From an uncultured Verrucomicrobia subdivision 3 bacterium (GTDB taxonomy: Bacteria; Verrucomicrobiota; Verrucomicrobiia; Limisphaerales; DASXHY01), in the NCBI GenBank assembly GCA_937890005.1, contig CALBZA010000016.1, positions 1-23,175 of the forward strand: a DNA stretch of 23,175 nt. The letters run 5' to 3'. The notes under the pieces were generated by a model, which worked only from the letters and a program-made list of their open reading frames with translations, was not told the origin of the DNA and did no database searches. The number at the start of each line of letters is the position of its first letter. The stretch's first letter is position 1. The translations under genes were made by a program, and so were the position numbers. This document shows, in pieces, positions 15,100-22,305 of the stretch.

Positions 15100-15777
15100 C
15101 TAGTCCGGATTTTCCTTCAGCCATTCCTCCATCTTCATCTGCCACGTCGCGCGGTCGGTGCCGTAGTCCTCGTCGAGATACAGCTCAAGCAGATCTCTGG
15201 CTTCTTCAGCTTTGGGATGGTTGGGGATGAACGCGACTTCGAGAAACATGGGAAGCTTTGTTTCATTCGGGCGGTTGAGCAGGTCGGCAAGCAGCGTGTC
15301 CAAAACCTCTTCAGGGAGTTTTGGGTCCAGAAGGAGTTGACCCAGCGGGGCATAATCCTCGTCCTCCACCAGATTTGAAAGATGCTGTGCCACTTCATCC
15401 TGGCCGTCCGGTGGCAACGATGGAAACAGAATCAGAAGTTGCTGGACCTTGTTGGTGTCCTCGTCTTCGGAGGCGAGAATTTCATCCAATCGATCCTCCC
15501 AGGTCGTCGCGGTGTCTTCGGTCGGAGCGATTGCAGCGACCTGTTCAGGCGTGGGCCGAATGACTGGTGAAGGGACTCTCGGTCGCGGCACAGCCGGACG
15601 GGAGACAACTGGAGCGTTGGATTCGATGGTTTTGATCGTTGGGGACGCAACACTGGGTTCTGGCGTCGGTGGTGGTGGCAGCTTTCCTGGGCGCGTTGCC
15701 AGCCAGCCGATTCCGAGGCCGAGCCCGATTACTGCGATCAGCACCCCGATTCCCGTGATAATTTTTGATCTGTCCAT
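15100..15777 (-). CDS. Membrane-anchored protein of unknown function with proline-rich linker
   Basis: I do not recognise this 225-residue protein. It has one N-terminal membrane helix (about 6-27, cytoplasm-to-outside anchor), a proline/valine-rich linker (about 33-80) and an acidic, helical C-terminal domain (about 90-225). The C-terminal domain has repeated leucine patterns (LLILFPSLP, LGQLLLDPKLPEEVLDTLLADLL) that resemble helical-repeat or TPR/HEAT-like structures. The C-terminus should lie in the periplasm. Its start is 15 nt after the ABC exporter stop, so it is probably co-transcribed with it. A scaffold or accessory role in envelope export is a guess from context. The stop is TAG, 58 nt from the convergent kinase stop. 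Confidence 0.75.
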   Translation of the reverse strand: MDRSKIITGIGVLIAVIGLGLGIGWLATRPGKLPPPPTPEPSVASPTIKTIESNAPVVSRPAVPRPRVPSPVIRPTPEQVAAIAPTEDTATTWEDRLDEILASEDEDTNKVQQLLILFPSLPPDGQDEVAQHLSNLVEDEDYAPLGQLLLDPKLPEEVLDTLLADLLNRPNETKLPMFLEVAFIPNHPKAEEARDLLELYLDEDYGTDRATWQMKMEEWLKENPD

Positions 15778-15792
15778 ACACTCTTCAGACCT

Positions 15793-17613
15793 TCAGCCAT
15801 TGAACTGGAGGTCGTGCAATTTCTTGTAAACCCCGCCGCGCTCCAGAAGTTCCGCGTGAGTTCCAGTTTCCACCACCCGGCCGGCCTGCATGACGACGAT
15901 CATGTCCGCCTTCTGAATCGTCGAAAGCCGGTGTGCAATGCACAGCGTGGTGCGGCCTTCCATCAATTTTTCAAGCTGCGCCTGCACGATCCGTTCCGAT
16001 TCGGTGTCCAGCGCGCTGGTCGCTTCATCAAGCACCAGAATCGGCGCGTTCTTCAAAATGGCCCGCGCGATGGCGATGCGCTGACGTTGGCCGCCGGAAA
16101 CATTCGTTCCCTTTTCGCCGACGACGGCATCGTAGCCTTCCGGACGCTGGATGATGAATTCATGCGCGTTGGCGGCTTTCGCGGCGGCTTCCACTTCTGC
16201 ATCGGTGGCATCCGGACGGCCGAGCGCGATGTTCCGACGGATCGTATCGTGAAACAAAATCGTTTCCTGTGTCACGAGTGCAATCTGCCGGCGCAGTTCC
16301 TTCGTCGAAACGTTCCGGATATCCACGCCGCCGATTTTGACAGCGCCCTGTTGGGGATCGTAGAAGCGGAGGAGCAGGTTGGTAATGGTGGTTTTCCCTG
16401 AGCCGCTGCTTCCCACAAGCGCCACGAGCTGACCGGGTTTGATTGTCAGATTGACATCCTGCAGCACCGTTTTATCGCCGTAGTTGAACTGGATGTTCTC
16501 GAATCGGATTTCCGCGTTCCGGGCATCGACAGGCTGAGGGTTTGTCGGTTCGGGAACGTCGTTCGTCGTGTTCAGCAGTTCGAAGATGCGTTCGCTCGCA
16601 GCACGCGCCTGGTTCAACTGGTTGTGCAGACGTGTCAACGATTTGATCGGCTGATACATCACGACGATCGCCATGACGAAAGAAACAAATTCCCCGATGT
16701 CCGGCTTTTTGCTGATGAACACCGTTGCGTAGATGAGAACAAGTGCGACGCCAACGCCGCCCAAAAATTCGGTGAACTGGCTCGGCAACTCGTTCGCCCG
16801 CACCACGCGCATCATTTGTCCGACAAACTTCCGGGTGGTCGCGCGGAACTGTTCCACAACGGTGCCTTCCATGTTGTAGGCTTTCACGATCCGGTTGCCG
16901 GTGAAGGATTCGTGCATCAATGTCGCCAGTTCGGAGTTGTGCCCCTGGATCGCCTTCGCGGACTTCCGGACACGACGCGCGTAAATTGAAATCGGGATCA
17001 GGCAGGCGGGAAGCACCACGATCGAAATGAGCGTCAGAATCCGTTGTTCCTGGGGAATCAGCAGTACGCCAAGCATCGCCAGGATGGTGATTGGATCACG
17101 CACCATCGACGCGACCGAACTGCCCATGATCGTGTAGAGCATTTGTGTGTCGCTGGTGATTCGCGAAATGAGGTCGCCGGTTTTCGCTTTGCTGAAGAAC
17201 CCGAGCGGCAGTTGCTGGAGATGGGTGAACAGCTGGGTGCGGATTTCCGCGACGGAACGAAGCGCCGACCAGTTCGTGAGATAAACGCTCAGATAACCGA
17301 AAATCGCCCGGACGAGCATGGTCGCGGGGATCAGGCAGATCACGAGCACCATGCCGAGCGGAGAATCGGGCGCCTCGATTTTCGGAATCCAGTGGGTGAG
17401 GTGATCCAGAATCCAGCGCATCACACCCGTGGTTTTGCGAATTTCCTCTGAAAAATCGACCCGCCCGGCAAAGGCGAGGTTGACGACGAACTTGATGAAG
17501 AAGATCAGCGCGGCATTGGTGAGCGCGAATGCGATACCGCACAGCAGACCGAGCAAAAGCCGGTGGCTGTGGGGTTTCATGAACGGCCAGAGTTTCCGCA
17601 GAAACGCGATCAT
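15793..17613 (-). CDS. ABC exporter, fused membrane and ATPase domains (MsbA-like)
   Basis: A 606-residue half-transporter that dimerises in the inner membrane to flip a lipid or lipid-linked glycan. The membrane domain (about 15-325) has six helices. The nucleotide domain has Walker A GSSGSGKT (401-408), Q-loop VTQET (447-451), signature VSGGQ (505-509), Walker B ILVLDE (525-530) and switch H561. Its closest general type is MsbA, the lipid A flippase; multidrug exporters share the fold, so the substrate is inferred from the neighbouring glycosyltransferases. An unusually long segment follows the first helix (about 51-85), with an extracytoplasmic acidic/basic loop. The start at ATG 17613 is preferred. 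An ATG at 17691 would overlap the upstream glycosyltransferase and add an unlikely Cys/His-rich leader. Confidence 0.9.
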   Translation of the reverse strand: MIAFLRKLWPFMKPHSHRLLLGLLCGIAFALTNAALIFFIKFVVNLAFAGRVDFSEEIRKTTGVMRWILDHLTHWIPKIEAPDSPLGMVLVICLIPATMLVRAIFGYLSVYLTNWSALRSVAEIRTQLFTHLQQLPLGFFSKAKTGDLISRITSDTQMLYTIMGSSVASMVRDPITILAMLGVLLIPQEQRILTLISIVVLPACLIPISIYARRVRKSAKAIQGHNSELATLMHESFTGNRIVKAYNMEGTVVEQFRATTRKFVGQMMRVVRANELPSQFTEFLGGVGVALVLIYATVFISKKPDIGEFVSFVMAIVVMYQPIKSLTRLHNQLNQARAASERIFELLNTTNDVPEPTNPQPVDARNAEIRFENIQFNYGDKTVLQDVNLTIKPGQLVALVGSSGSGKTTITNLLLRFYDPQQGAVKIGGVDIRNVSTKELRRQIALVTQETILFHDTIRRNIALGRPDATDAEVEAAAKAANAHEFIIQRPEGYDAVVGEKGTNVSGGQRQRIAIARAILKNAPILVLDEATSALDTESERIVQAQLEKLMEGRTTLCIAHRLSTIQKADMIVVMQAGRVVETGTHAELLERGGVYKKLHDLQFNG

Positions 17614-17651
17614 TGCCGCAGTATGTTGGCTGGTTTTAAGCGAACACCAGA

Positions 17652-19391
17652 CTATTTTGTGGCGGCAAACTCCCGTCCCGTGAGACGCCATGTCTCGCCC
17701 GGCTTGAGCACACTTTCACTTCGCAGCCTCCCGCAACGCACCTCAATTCGCCGCGGTTCGGAACCTTCGTTCGAAATCTGGATTTCATCGGATTCACCAA
17801 ACGTCGCGAGTTCGACGTAACGCTGGTTGATATGCTTCAGTTGAGTTCCCTTCAGCTCAAGTGCCAGCGTTCCAAAGCAGAAGGCGTAATGATCTCCAGC
17901 TTTCAGTTCCGGCCTGTTTGAAACGATCCAGACGGGACTGTTCGTGATGGACGTGTCGCGAGGAAGCAGGGTGAACCACTCCGGATCACTTTCGTTGCGG
18001 AGCTTTTGCAACGCATCCAAATCATTGACCGCGACAAATGCCGCGGGCAAACCGCGCAGCAGTTGCGTTGCACGTTCTGCTGTCACCAGGGGGCGCAGCG
18101 TGTAGAGATAGAACTGCAGAGTGATTGGCGTGTCGATGTGCGTCAGCGGAAATTCATTTCCACCAGCCTGTTCGATTTCCGCTGCGATCTTTTGCACCGC
18201 AACCGTTCGTTTCACCACGCGCGTGTTCGCAGCGATCCTGCCGTAGTAAAAGCTGAATCCGACCAAGGCGATTACCACCGCACCCGAGAGCGACCAGCCG
18301 ATTCGCCTTATCGACCACCCGGCCGTGAGTCGTGCGATTTCGCGCCCTGCGATCAGTGCGCCGGCTGACATGATCGGCCAGAGCAGGTCGCCGCGCTGAT
18401 GCGGTGAAATGCTGAAAATGGTCAGTCCGACGAAGAACCAGCAGAAGAGAAAGCGTTCGAATCGTCGTTCCCGAGGATTGATCGCAGGATTTTTGAAAAG
18501 CCGCCAGAATCCCCAGTATGCGAACAGGCTCCAAGGCGCCGCGCGACCGAGATAGAACAAGGGCGGCTGCCAGAACAGCGTGCCGGGAATGCTGTTCTTC
18601 CGATTCTTAACCGCATTGCCGACAAGTTCCTTCCCGATGATTTTGTCCAGCACAGCTTGTCCCTGATCGAAATACGACAACCAGAGCCATCCCGCCGCGA
18701 TTGCAAAGAAGAGCAGCACACCAAACAGGTGCGAGCCTTTCAGCGGAAACCGATCCTGAACAGTGCGCTTTTCCCACCACGCTGCAAGCAGGCCTCCGCC
18801 CGCGAGAATGACTCCGAGTGGACCTTTGGTGAGAGTTGCAATTGCGCCGGCCAGCCAGAACAAGGTCCAACCGCCGCCGCGATTCCAACAACGGAATGCG
18901 ATGAACGCCGTGGCAGTTACCGTGAACGTGAACACGCCGTCGGTTCGCGCCAGACCGATTTCTTTCACCGTCGCCGTGGTGAGTAGCGATGCGAATGCCG
19001 CCCACAGCGCCGCGCGATCGCCAAAGTGACGCCGACCGATGGACCAGACCAGCAATGCCACGCCCATGGCGCTCAATGCACCCGGGAGATACATCGTCAG
19101 AATGGAAATGCGCCCTTGTGAGAGGGTGAACAGCGCGGCAAGCCAGGTGTAGAACGGAGGTTTGGATGTGATGTCCCCGGAAAGATCGCGCTGGCAAAGC
19201 CAGTTGCCGTTGTGGATGGCATCCATCACGTAGGAGGAGGGACGCTCCTGATCCTGATCCATGAAATTGTCGGGAGCGAGCAGGCGGAGAAGAAACAAGG
19301 CCGCGACCGTTGCGATGATCGCGAGAGGAACGCGTTTCAAACGGCGCTGTGAAGGCGCATTTGGGTGCAATGATGATTCTGTGCGTGTCAC
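17652..19391 (-). CDS. GT-C membrane glycosyltransferase, ArnT/PMT-like (first of two)
   Basis: A 579-residue integral membrane enzyme of the ArnT/PMT superfamily, which moves a sugar from a polyprenyl-phosphate carrier to an extracytoplasmic acceptor such as lipid A or protein. About ten to twelve hydrophobic segments span residues 20-370. The expected catalytic acidic motif is in the first extracytoplasmic loop (MDQDQERP, 44-51, D45/D47), with KPPFYTWLAALF shortly after and ATLTKGPLGV near 185-194. The last 200 residues are largely soluble. The start is GTG at 19391, 18 nt after a strong promoter-like block, with no obvious Shine-Dalgarno. It is 38 nt upstream of the ABC exporter. The acceptor and sugar cannot be told. 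Confidence 0.85.
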   Translation of the reverse strand: MTRTESSLHPNAPSQRRLKRVPLAIIATVAALFLLRLLAPDNFMDQDQERPSSYVMDAIHNGNWLCQRDLSGDITSKPPFYTWLAALFTLSQGRISILTMYLPGALSAMGVALLVWSIGRRHFGDRAALWAAFASLLTTATVKEIGLARTDGVFTFTVTATAFIAFRCWNRGGGWTLFWLAGAIATLTKGPLGVILAGGGLLAAWWEKRTVQDRFPLKGSHLFGVLLFFAIAAGWLWLSYFDQGQAVLDKIIGKELVGNAVKNRKNSIPGTLFWQPPLFYLGRAAPWSLFAYWGFWRLFKNPAINPRERRFERFLFCWFFVGLTIFSISPHQRGDLLWPIMSAGALIAGREIARLTAGWSIRRIGWSLSGAVVIALVGFSFYYGRIAANTRVVKRTVAVQKIAAEIEQAGGNEFPLTHIDTPITLQFYLYTLRPLVTAERATQLLRGLPAAFVAVNDLDALQKLRNESDPEWFTLLPRDTSITNSPVWIVSNRPELKAGDHYAFCFGTLALELKGTQLKHINQRYVELATFGESDEIQISNEGSEPRRIEVRCGRLRSESVLKPGETWRLTGREFAATK

Positions 19392-19409
19392 GGTGGCGAA
19401 TGCCGCGCG

Positions 19410-19438
19410 ACTTTGGCAAGCGGGCGGCCGAGTGTCAA
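19410..19438 (-). promoter_or_regulatory. Promoter-like block ahead of the first GT-C gene
   Basis: Read on the minus strand: TTGACA (19438-19433), a 17-nt spacer and CAAAGT (19415-19410). The whole 29-nt block matches the block ahead of the second GT-C gene at 25 positions, including most of the spacer, and both are followed by CGCGCGG. The -35 is perfect. The -10 is unusual for E. coli sigma-70, which may reflect the host's preference. Confidence 0.55.
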
Positions 19439-19472
19439 CGGGATGCTGGCGGTGGTTGCCGCATCACCGTTG

Positions 19473-21146
19473 TCAATGCCGCTCGTGCGACACGATCCAT
19501 GGATCCGAGTTCTCGGTCTTCTTTTTCTTAATCATTTTCCGGCCGATCCAGGAATCCGTGAGCGGAGTATCTTGAAGATTGATCGGCGCCGACGAAACGA
19601 CATCGCTGGTCACGCTGCCCCGGAGATCAGAAGAAGTCAGGATGGTGCTCCAATTGGTGAGTTTTGGCAGATCGTTTGTCGTGATGGAGCGGATGTCGGT
19701 TTTGCCTTTGAGGCAGATTCGAAGTTGTGCTGCTTCTGCCTCGCTGAATCCCAGCAGACAAATCGGTTCAATGGCCGAATCTTGCAGCAGCGATGCAATT
19801 TGAGGCCATGGAGAAGGCTTTACTGTTGTTCGAACGGCGAGGCCTCCGATGAGGAAGGCACTCACGACCAATGCACTGACGGCCGCCAGTGACGGTATGA
19901 TTTTTCCGAGACGTACAAGGTAGAAGCCTGCGAATCCGACGAACGCGATCAAGAACAGGGCCGTGGCCAGCCCCCAATGAATCGTAAGGCCTGCGACTGC
20001 GCCAATGAGCGCGATGGGAATGACGAACAGGAATACGCAACCAATCCAGCGGAGAACCCGACGTTGAACGTTTTCCTGTGCAAGAGCAGTTGCAAGGAGC
20101 CATGCAACGAAAATGGCGAGCAGGGGATAGGAAGCCGTGAGATAACGGGGGCGGCGGATGTTTCCAAAGCAGAAGCAAAATACCAGCAGCACAAAAAGGC
20201 TGAGCAGGAAAATGGCGGTGGAACGATGCTTCCGCAGCTGTTCGCGAATCGAGGTCGAGGCATTTTTCCACGCTATCGTGAGGACGAGGCAGAACGCGGC
20301 GGAATGGCGGATCGCTCCGAAGACATACGCGGCGAAATTTCCGAGAACGAAACCAATGCTTTTTGAGATACGCGTCCCGACCTGATCCGAGTAAAAATCG
20401 CCCATCGCTCCGAATCCGTGCCGGTTCAACATCACCACATACCAGAACAGTCCCAGAGCGACCCCGATCGATAAACCCGGCAAAACAGCGGAGATCCGCA
20501 ATGGCGGCGCTTTTTCGCGGGAGAAAATTCGAAACAACACCAGCATGCCCAGCGGGCAGATTCCCAGCAATCCCTTCACCTGAACGGCGCATCCCATACC
20601 GCCCAGGGCGAGCAGCCAGGAAATGACTCCAGTGTTCCGCTCAAACCAGATTCTTGCGAAGCCCCAAACGCTTGTCACAACGGACAGTGCCAGCAGGATA
20701 TCCGGCGTGCTGCGTGTCCCCATTGTGAGGATTTCGGTATTGGATGCAGCGATAATGGCCGCAAGGCAGGCTGTGAGTTCCGAACGAAAAATCGTTCTGG
20801 CGATGCGATAGGTGACCCAGATCATTGCGGCAGCGGCGCACGCGAACAGGAATCGCGAGGCGAAAAAGCTGATGCCGAAAATTTTGAAGGGCACAAGGAC
20901 AGCCCAATAGGTGAAGATCGGTTTCAGCAATCGAATCTGGCCATCCGCGTACGTCGGTGTCCAATGGTCTCCGGTTCGCATCATCTGGAGAGCGGCGTCA
21001 GTGTAGAAACGTTCGTCGCCCCTGAACTTTGATCCGTCGGCAGCAGTGATGATCAAAGCCACAAGCAGCAAAAACAGGAGAACCCGCTTTACGGAGGGGC
21101 TCAAAGGCTCGAGCTGAGGAGCCTGAAACGGCGGCTTCATTGACAT
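19473..21146 (-). CDS. GT-C membrane glycosyltransferase, ArnT/PMT-like (second of two)
   Basis: A 557-residue multi-helix membrane protein of the same superfamily as its neighbour, with the acidic loop motif FRGDERFYTD (41-50, D44/E45) after helix 1. It also has an LLKPIFTYWAV segment, an MGTRSTPDIL stretch and about twelve helices to residue 450. The soluble tail (about 465-557) ends with a lysine-rich patch. ATG at 21146 is chosen; ATG at 21140 is equally possible. A longer frame from TTG at 21188 starts inside the promoter-like block and is rejected. Low similarity to the neighbour outside the motifs suggests an old duplication or separate recruitment. The 81-nt gap to the next gene carries that gene's own promoter-like block. 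Confidence 0.85.
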   Translation of the reverse strand: MSMKPPFQAPQLEPLSPSVKRVLLFLLLVALIITAADGSKFRGDERFYTDAALQMMRTGDHWTPTYADGQIRLLKPIFTYWAVLVPFKIFGISFFASRFLFACAAAAMIWVTYRIARTIFRSELTACLAAIIAASNTEILTMGTRSTPDILLALSVVTSVWGFARIWFERNTGVISWLLALGGMGCAVQVKGLLGICPLGMLVLFRIFSREKAPPLRISAVLPGLSIGVALGLFWYVVMLNRHGFGAMGDFYSDQVGTRISKSIGFVLGNFAAYVFGAIRHSAAFCLVLTIAWKNASTSIREQLRKHRSTAIFLLSLFVLLVFCFCFGNIRRPRYLTASYPLLAIFVAWLLATALAQENVQRRVLRWIGCVFLFVIPIALIGAVAGLTIHWGLATALFLIAFVGFAGFYLVRLGKIIPSLAAVSALVVSAFLIGGLAVRTTVKPSPWPQIASLLQDSAIEPICLLGFSEAEAAQLRICLKGKTDIRSITTNDLPKLTNWSTILTSSDLRGSVTSDVVSSAPINLQDTPLTDSWIGRKMIKKKKTENSDPWIVSHERH

Positions 21147-21178
21147 GTTGGATCGGGCGTTCCGGAAAAACCGCGCGA

Positions 21179-21207
21179 ACTCTGTCAAGCGGGCGGGGGA
21201 GTGTCAA
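21179..21207 (-). promoter_or_regulatory. Promoter-like block ahead of the second GT-C gene
   Basis: Read on the minus strand: TTGACA (21207-21202), a 17-nt spacer and CAGAGT (21184-21179), ending 32 nt before the ATG at 21146. It is nearly the same as the block at 19410-19438, with an identical -35, 14 of 17 spacer positions and 5 of 6 -10 positions. A second TTGACA lies at its downstream end, created by the shared CTTGACAGAGT run. Confidence 0.55.
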
Positions 21208-21448
21208 TCAGCGGCTTAAATGCAATGTCGATCGATTTCGTCCGACCGACATGGTGCCGGGGTGAAACGCAAAGACGTGCCAGAGCATTCGACGCTTTTT
21301 TACAGGGTGCTGGATTCGCCCCTCCCTATCTCATACTCTCCAACGCAGTTCACAAACATGTCACGAATCGGTTCGCACCACCCGCAGCCTTTCATCCGTG
21401 GAAGTTCCAGCGCCAAAGACAATCGAAGGCTACGATGCAAATCAGCTG
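21208..21448. other. Divergent non-coding region between the GT-C and GT2 genes
   Basis: This is the centre of the 368-nt gap (21147-21514) between the leftward GT-C gene and the rightward GT2 pair. Open frames cross it on the plus strand but show no motif, have no ribosome site and run into the GT2 gene in another frame, so I treat it as non-coding. Apart from the flanking promoter candidates I see no strong hairpin or repeat. Confidence 0.5.
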
Positions 21449-21477
21449 TTGCCGTGGGAAGCGTAAGTTCGTTATCT
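21449..21477 (+). promoter_or_regulatory. Candidate promoter of the GT2 pair
   Basis: TTGCCG (21449-21454), a 17-nt spacer and TTATCT (21472-21477) end 37 nt before the ATG of the first GT2 gene. It has no similarity to the block used by the divergent GT-C genes. Confidence 0.4.
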
Positions 21478-21514
21478 GTCTCGACTGTTGGCGCGCGTCG
21501 CACGCCTTTGATTC

Positions 21515-22303
21515 ATGAGCAAGCTGCCCATTTCAGTCTGCCTGATTTCCGGTGCCGAAGCGCATCGGATTGCCACTGCTTTGGACAGCGTCGCCGGATG
21601 GACGTCGGAAATGATCGTCGTGCTCAATGACGATGTAAGCGATGGAACCGAGGCGATTGCCAGAGCGAAGGGAGCACAAGTGTTCCGGGAACCCTGGAAA
21701 GGCCACATTGCTCAGAAGAATTCTTCCGCCGCCAAAGCGACGCAGCCATGGATTCTGGGACTTGATGCCGATGAAGCGGTGTCGTCTGAATTGCGCGCCG
21801 AAATCGAACACCTCTTTTTGTCCGGGAAACCCGAGCAGCACGCGGCCTATTCGTTTCCGCGGTTAACGCACTACTGCGGACGATGGATTCGGCATGGCGA
21901 CTGGTATCCGGATCGGCAAACGCGATTGTGGCAACGCGGACGCGCGAAATGGGGGGGGATCGATCCACACGACAAGCTGATGGTCGAGGGAACTGTGTTT
22001 CCGTTGAAAGCCAATCTGCTTCATCATCTCAACACCGCGATTGACGACCAAATCCGGAAAATTATTTCCTACAGCAACGATTTCCTGAAAGACGCTCGGC
22101 AACGTGGGAAAGCCGCCTCGAACCTGGACCTCGGTTTTCGTCCTTTCTGGCGGTTCCTTCGTGGCTACTTTCTTCGGCTTGGTTTCCTGGATGGTTGGCA
22201 GGGATATTACATCGCCTGGATGACGTCTTTCCACTCCGCCACTCGTTACGCAAAAGTGCGTCTGGCCGAGCAGGAACGGCAGACCAATCAACCTGGGAGC
22301 TGA
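21515..22303 (+). CDS. GT2 glycosyltransferase, WaaE/KdtX-like
   Basis: A 262-residue cytoplasmic or membrane-associated family 2 glycosyltransferase resembling WaaE-type LPS core glucosyltransferases. The nucleotide-sugar part starts SVCLISGAEAHRI (7-19), with VVLNDDVSDGT (35-45), EPWKGHIAQKN (59-69) and the metal-binding LDADE (83-87). A family-typical RLWQRGRAKWGG and DPHDKLM follow. The C-terminus RGYFLRLGFLDGWQGY (about 216-231) is the usual tail of this subgroup. An eight-G run at 21951-21958 lies within codons for Trp-Gly-Gly; loss or gain of one G would truncate the protein. No Shine-Dalgarno is apparent. It is 2 nt from the next GT2 gene, so they form an operon. Confidence 0.88.
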   Translation: MSKLPISVCLISGAEAHRIATALDSVAGWTSEMIVVLNDDVSDGTEAIARAKGAQVFREPWKGHIAQKNSSAAKATQPWILGLDADEAVSSELRAEIEHLFLSGKPEQHAAYSFPRLTHYCGRWIRHGDWYPDRQTRLWQRGRAKWGGIDPHDKLMVEGTVFPLKANLLHHLNTAIDDQIRKIISYSNDFLKDARQRGKAASNLDLGFRPFWRFLRGYFLRLGFLDGWQGYYIAWMTSFHSATRYAKVRLAEQERQTNQPGS

Positions 22304-22305
22304 AT

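Noticed and set aside
15793..17613. ABC exporter as CydD/CydC assembly factor for the bd oxidase
   Set aside because: It is a single gene far from cydAB, on the far side of several unrelated genes and adjacent to glycosyltransferases; an MsbA-like role fits better.
21220..21630. Plus-strand open frame (136 codons) in the GT-C/GT2 intergenic region
   Set aside because: It overlaps the GT2 start in another frame, lacks a ribosome site, and its composition (Arg/Ser/His/Cys) is like other shadow frames.
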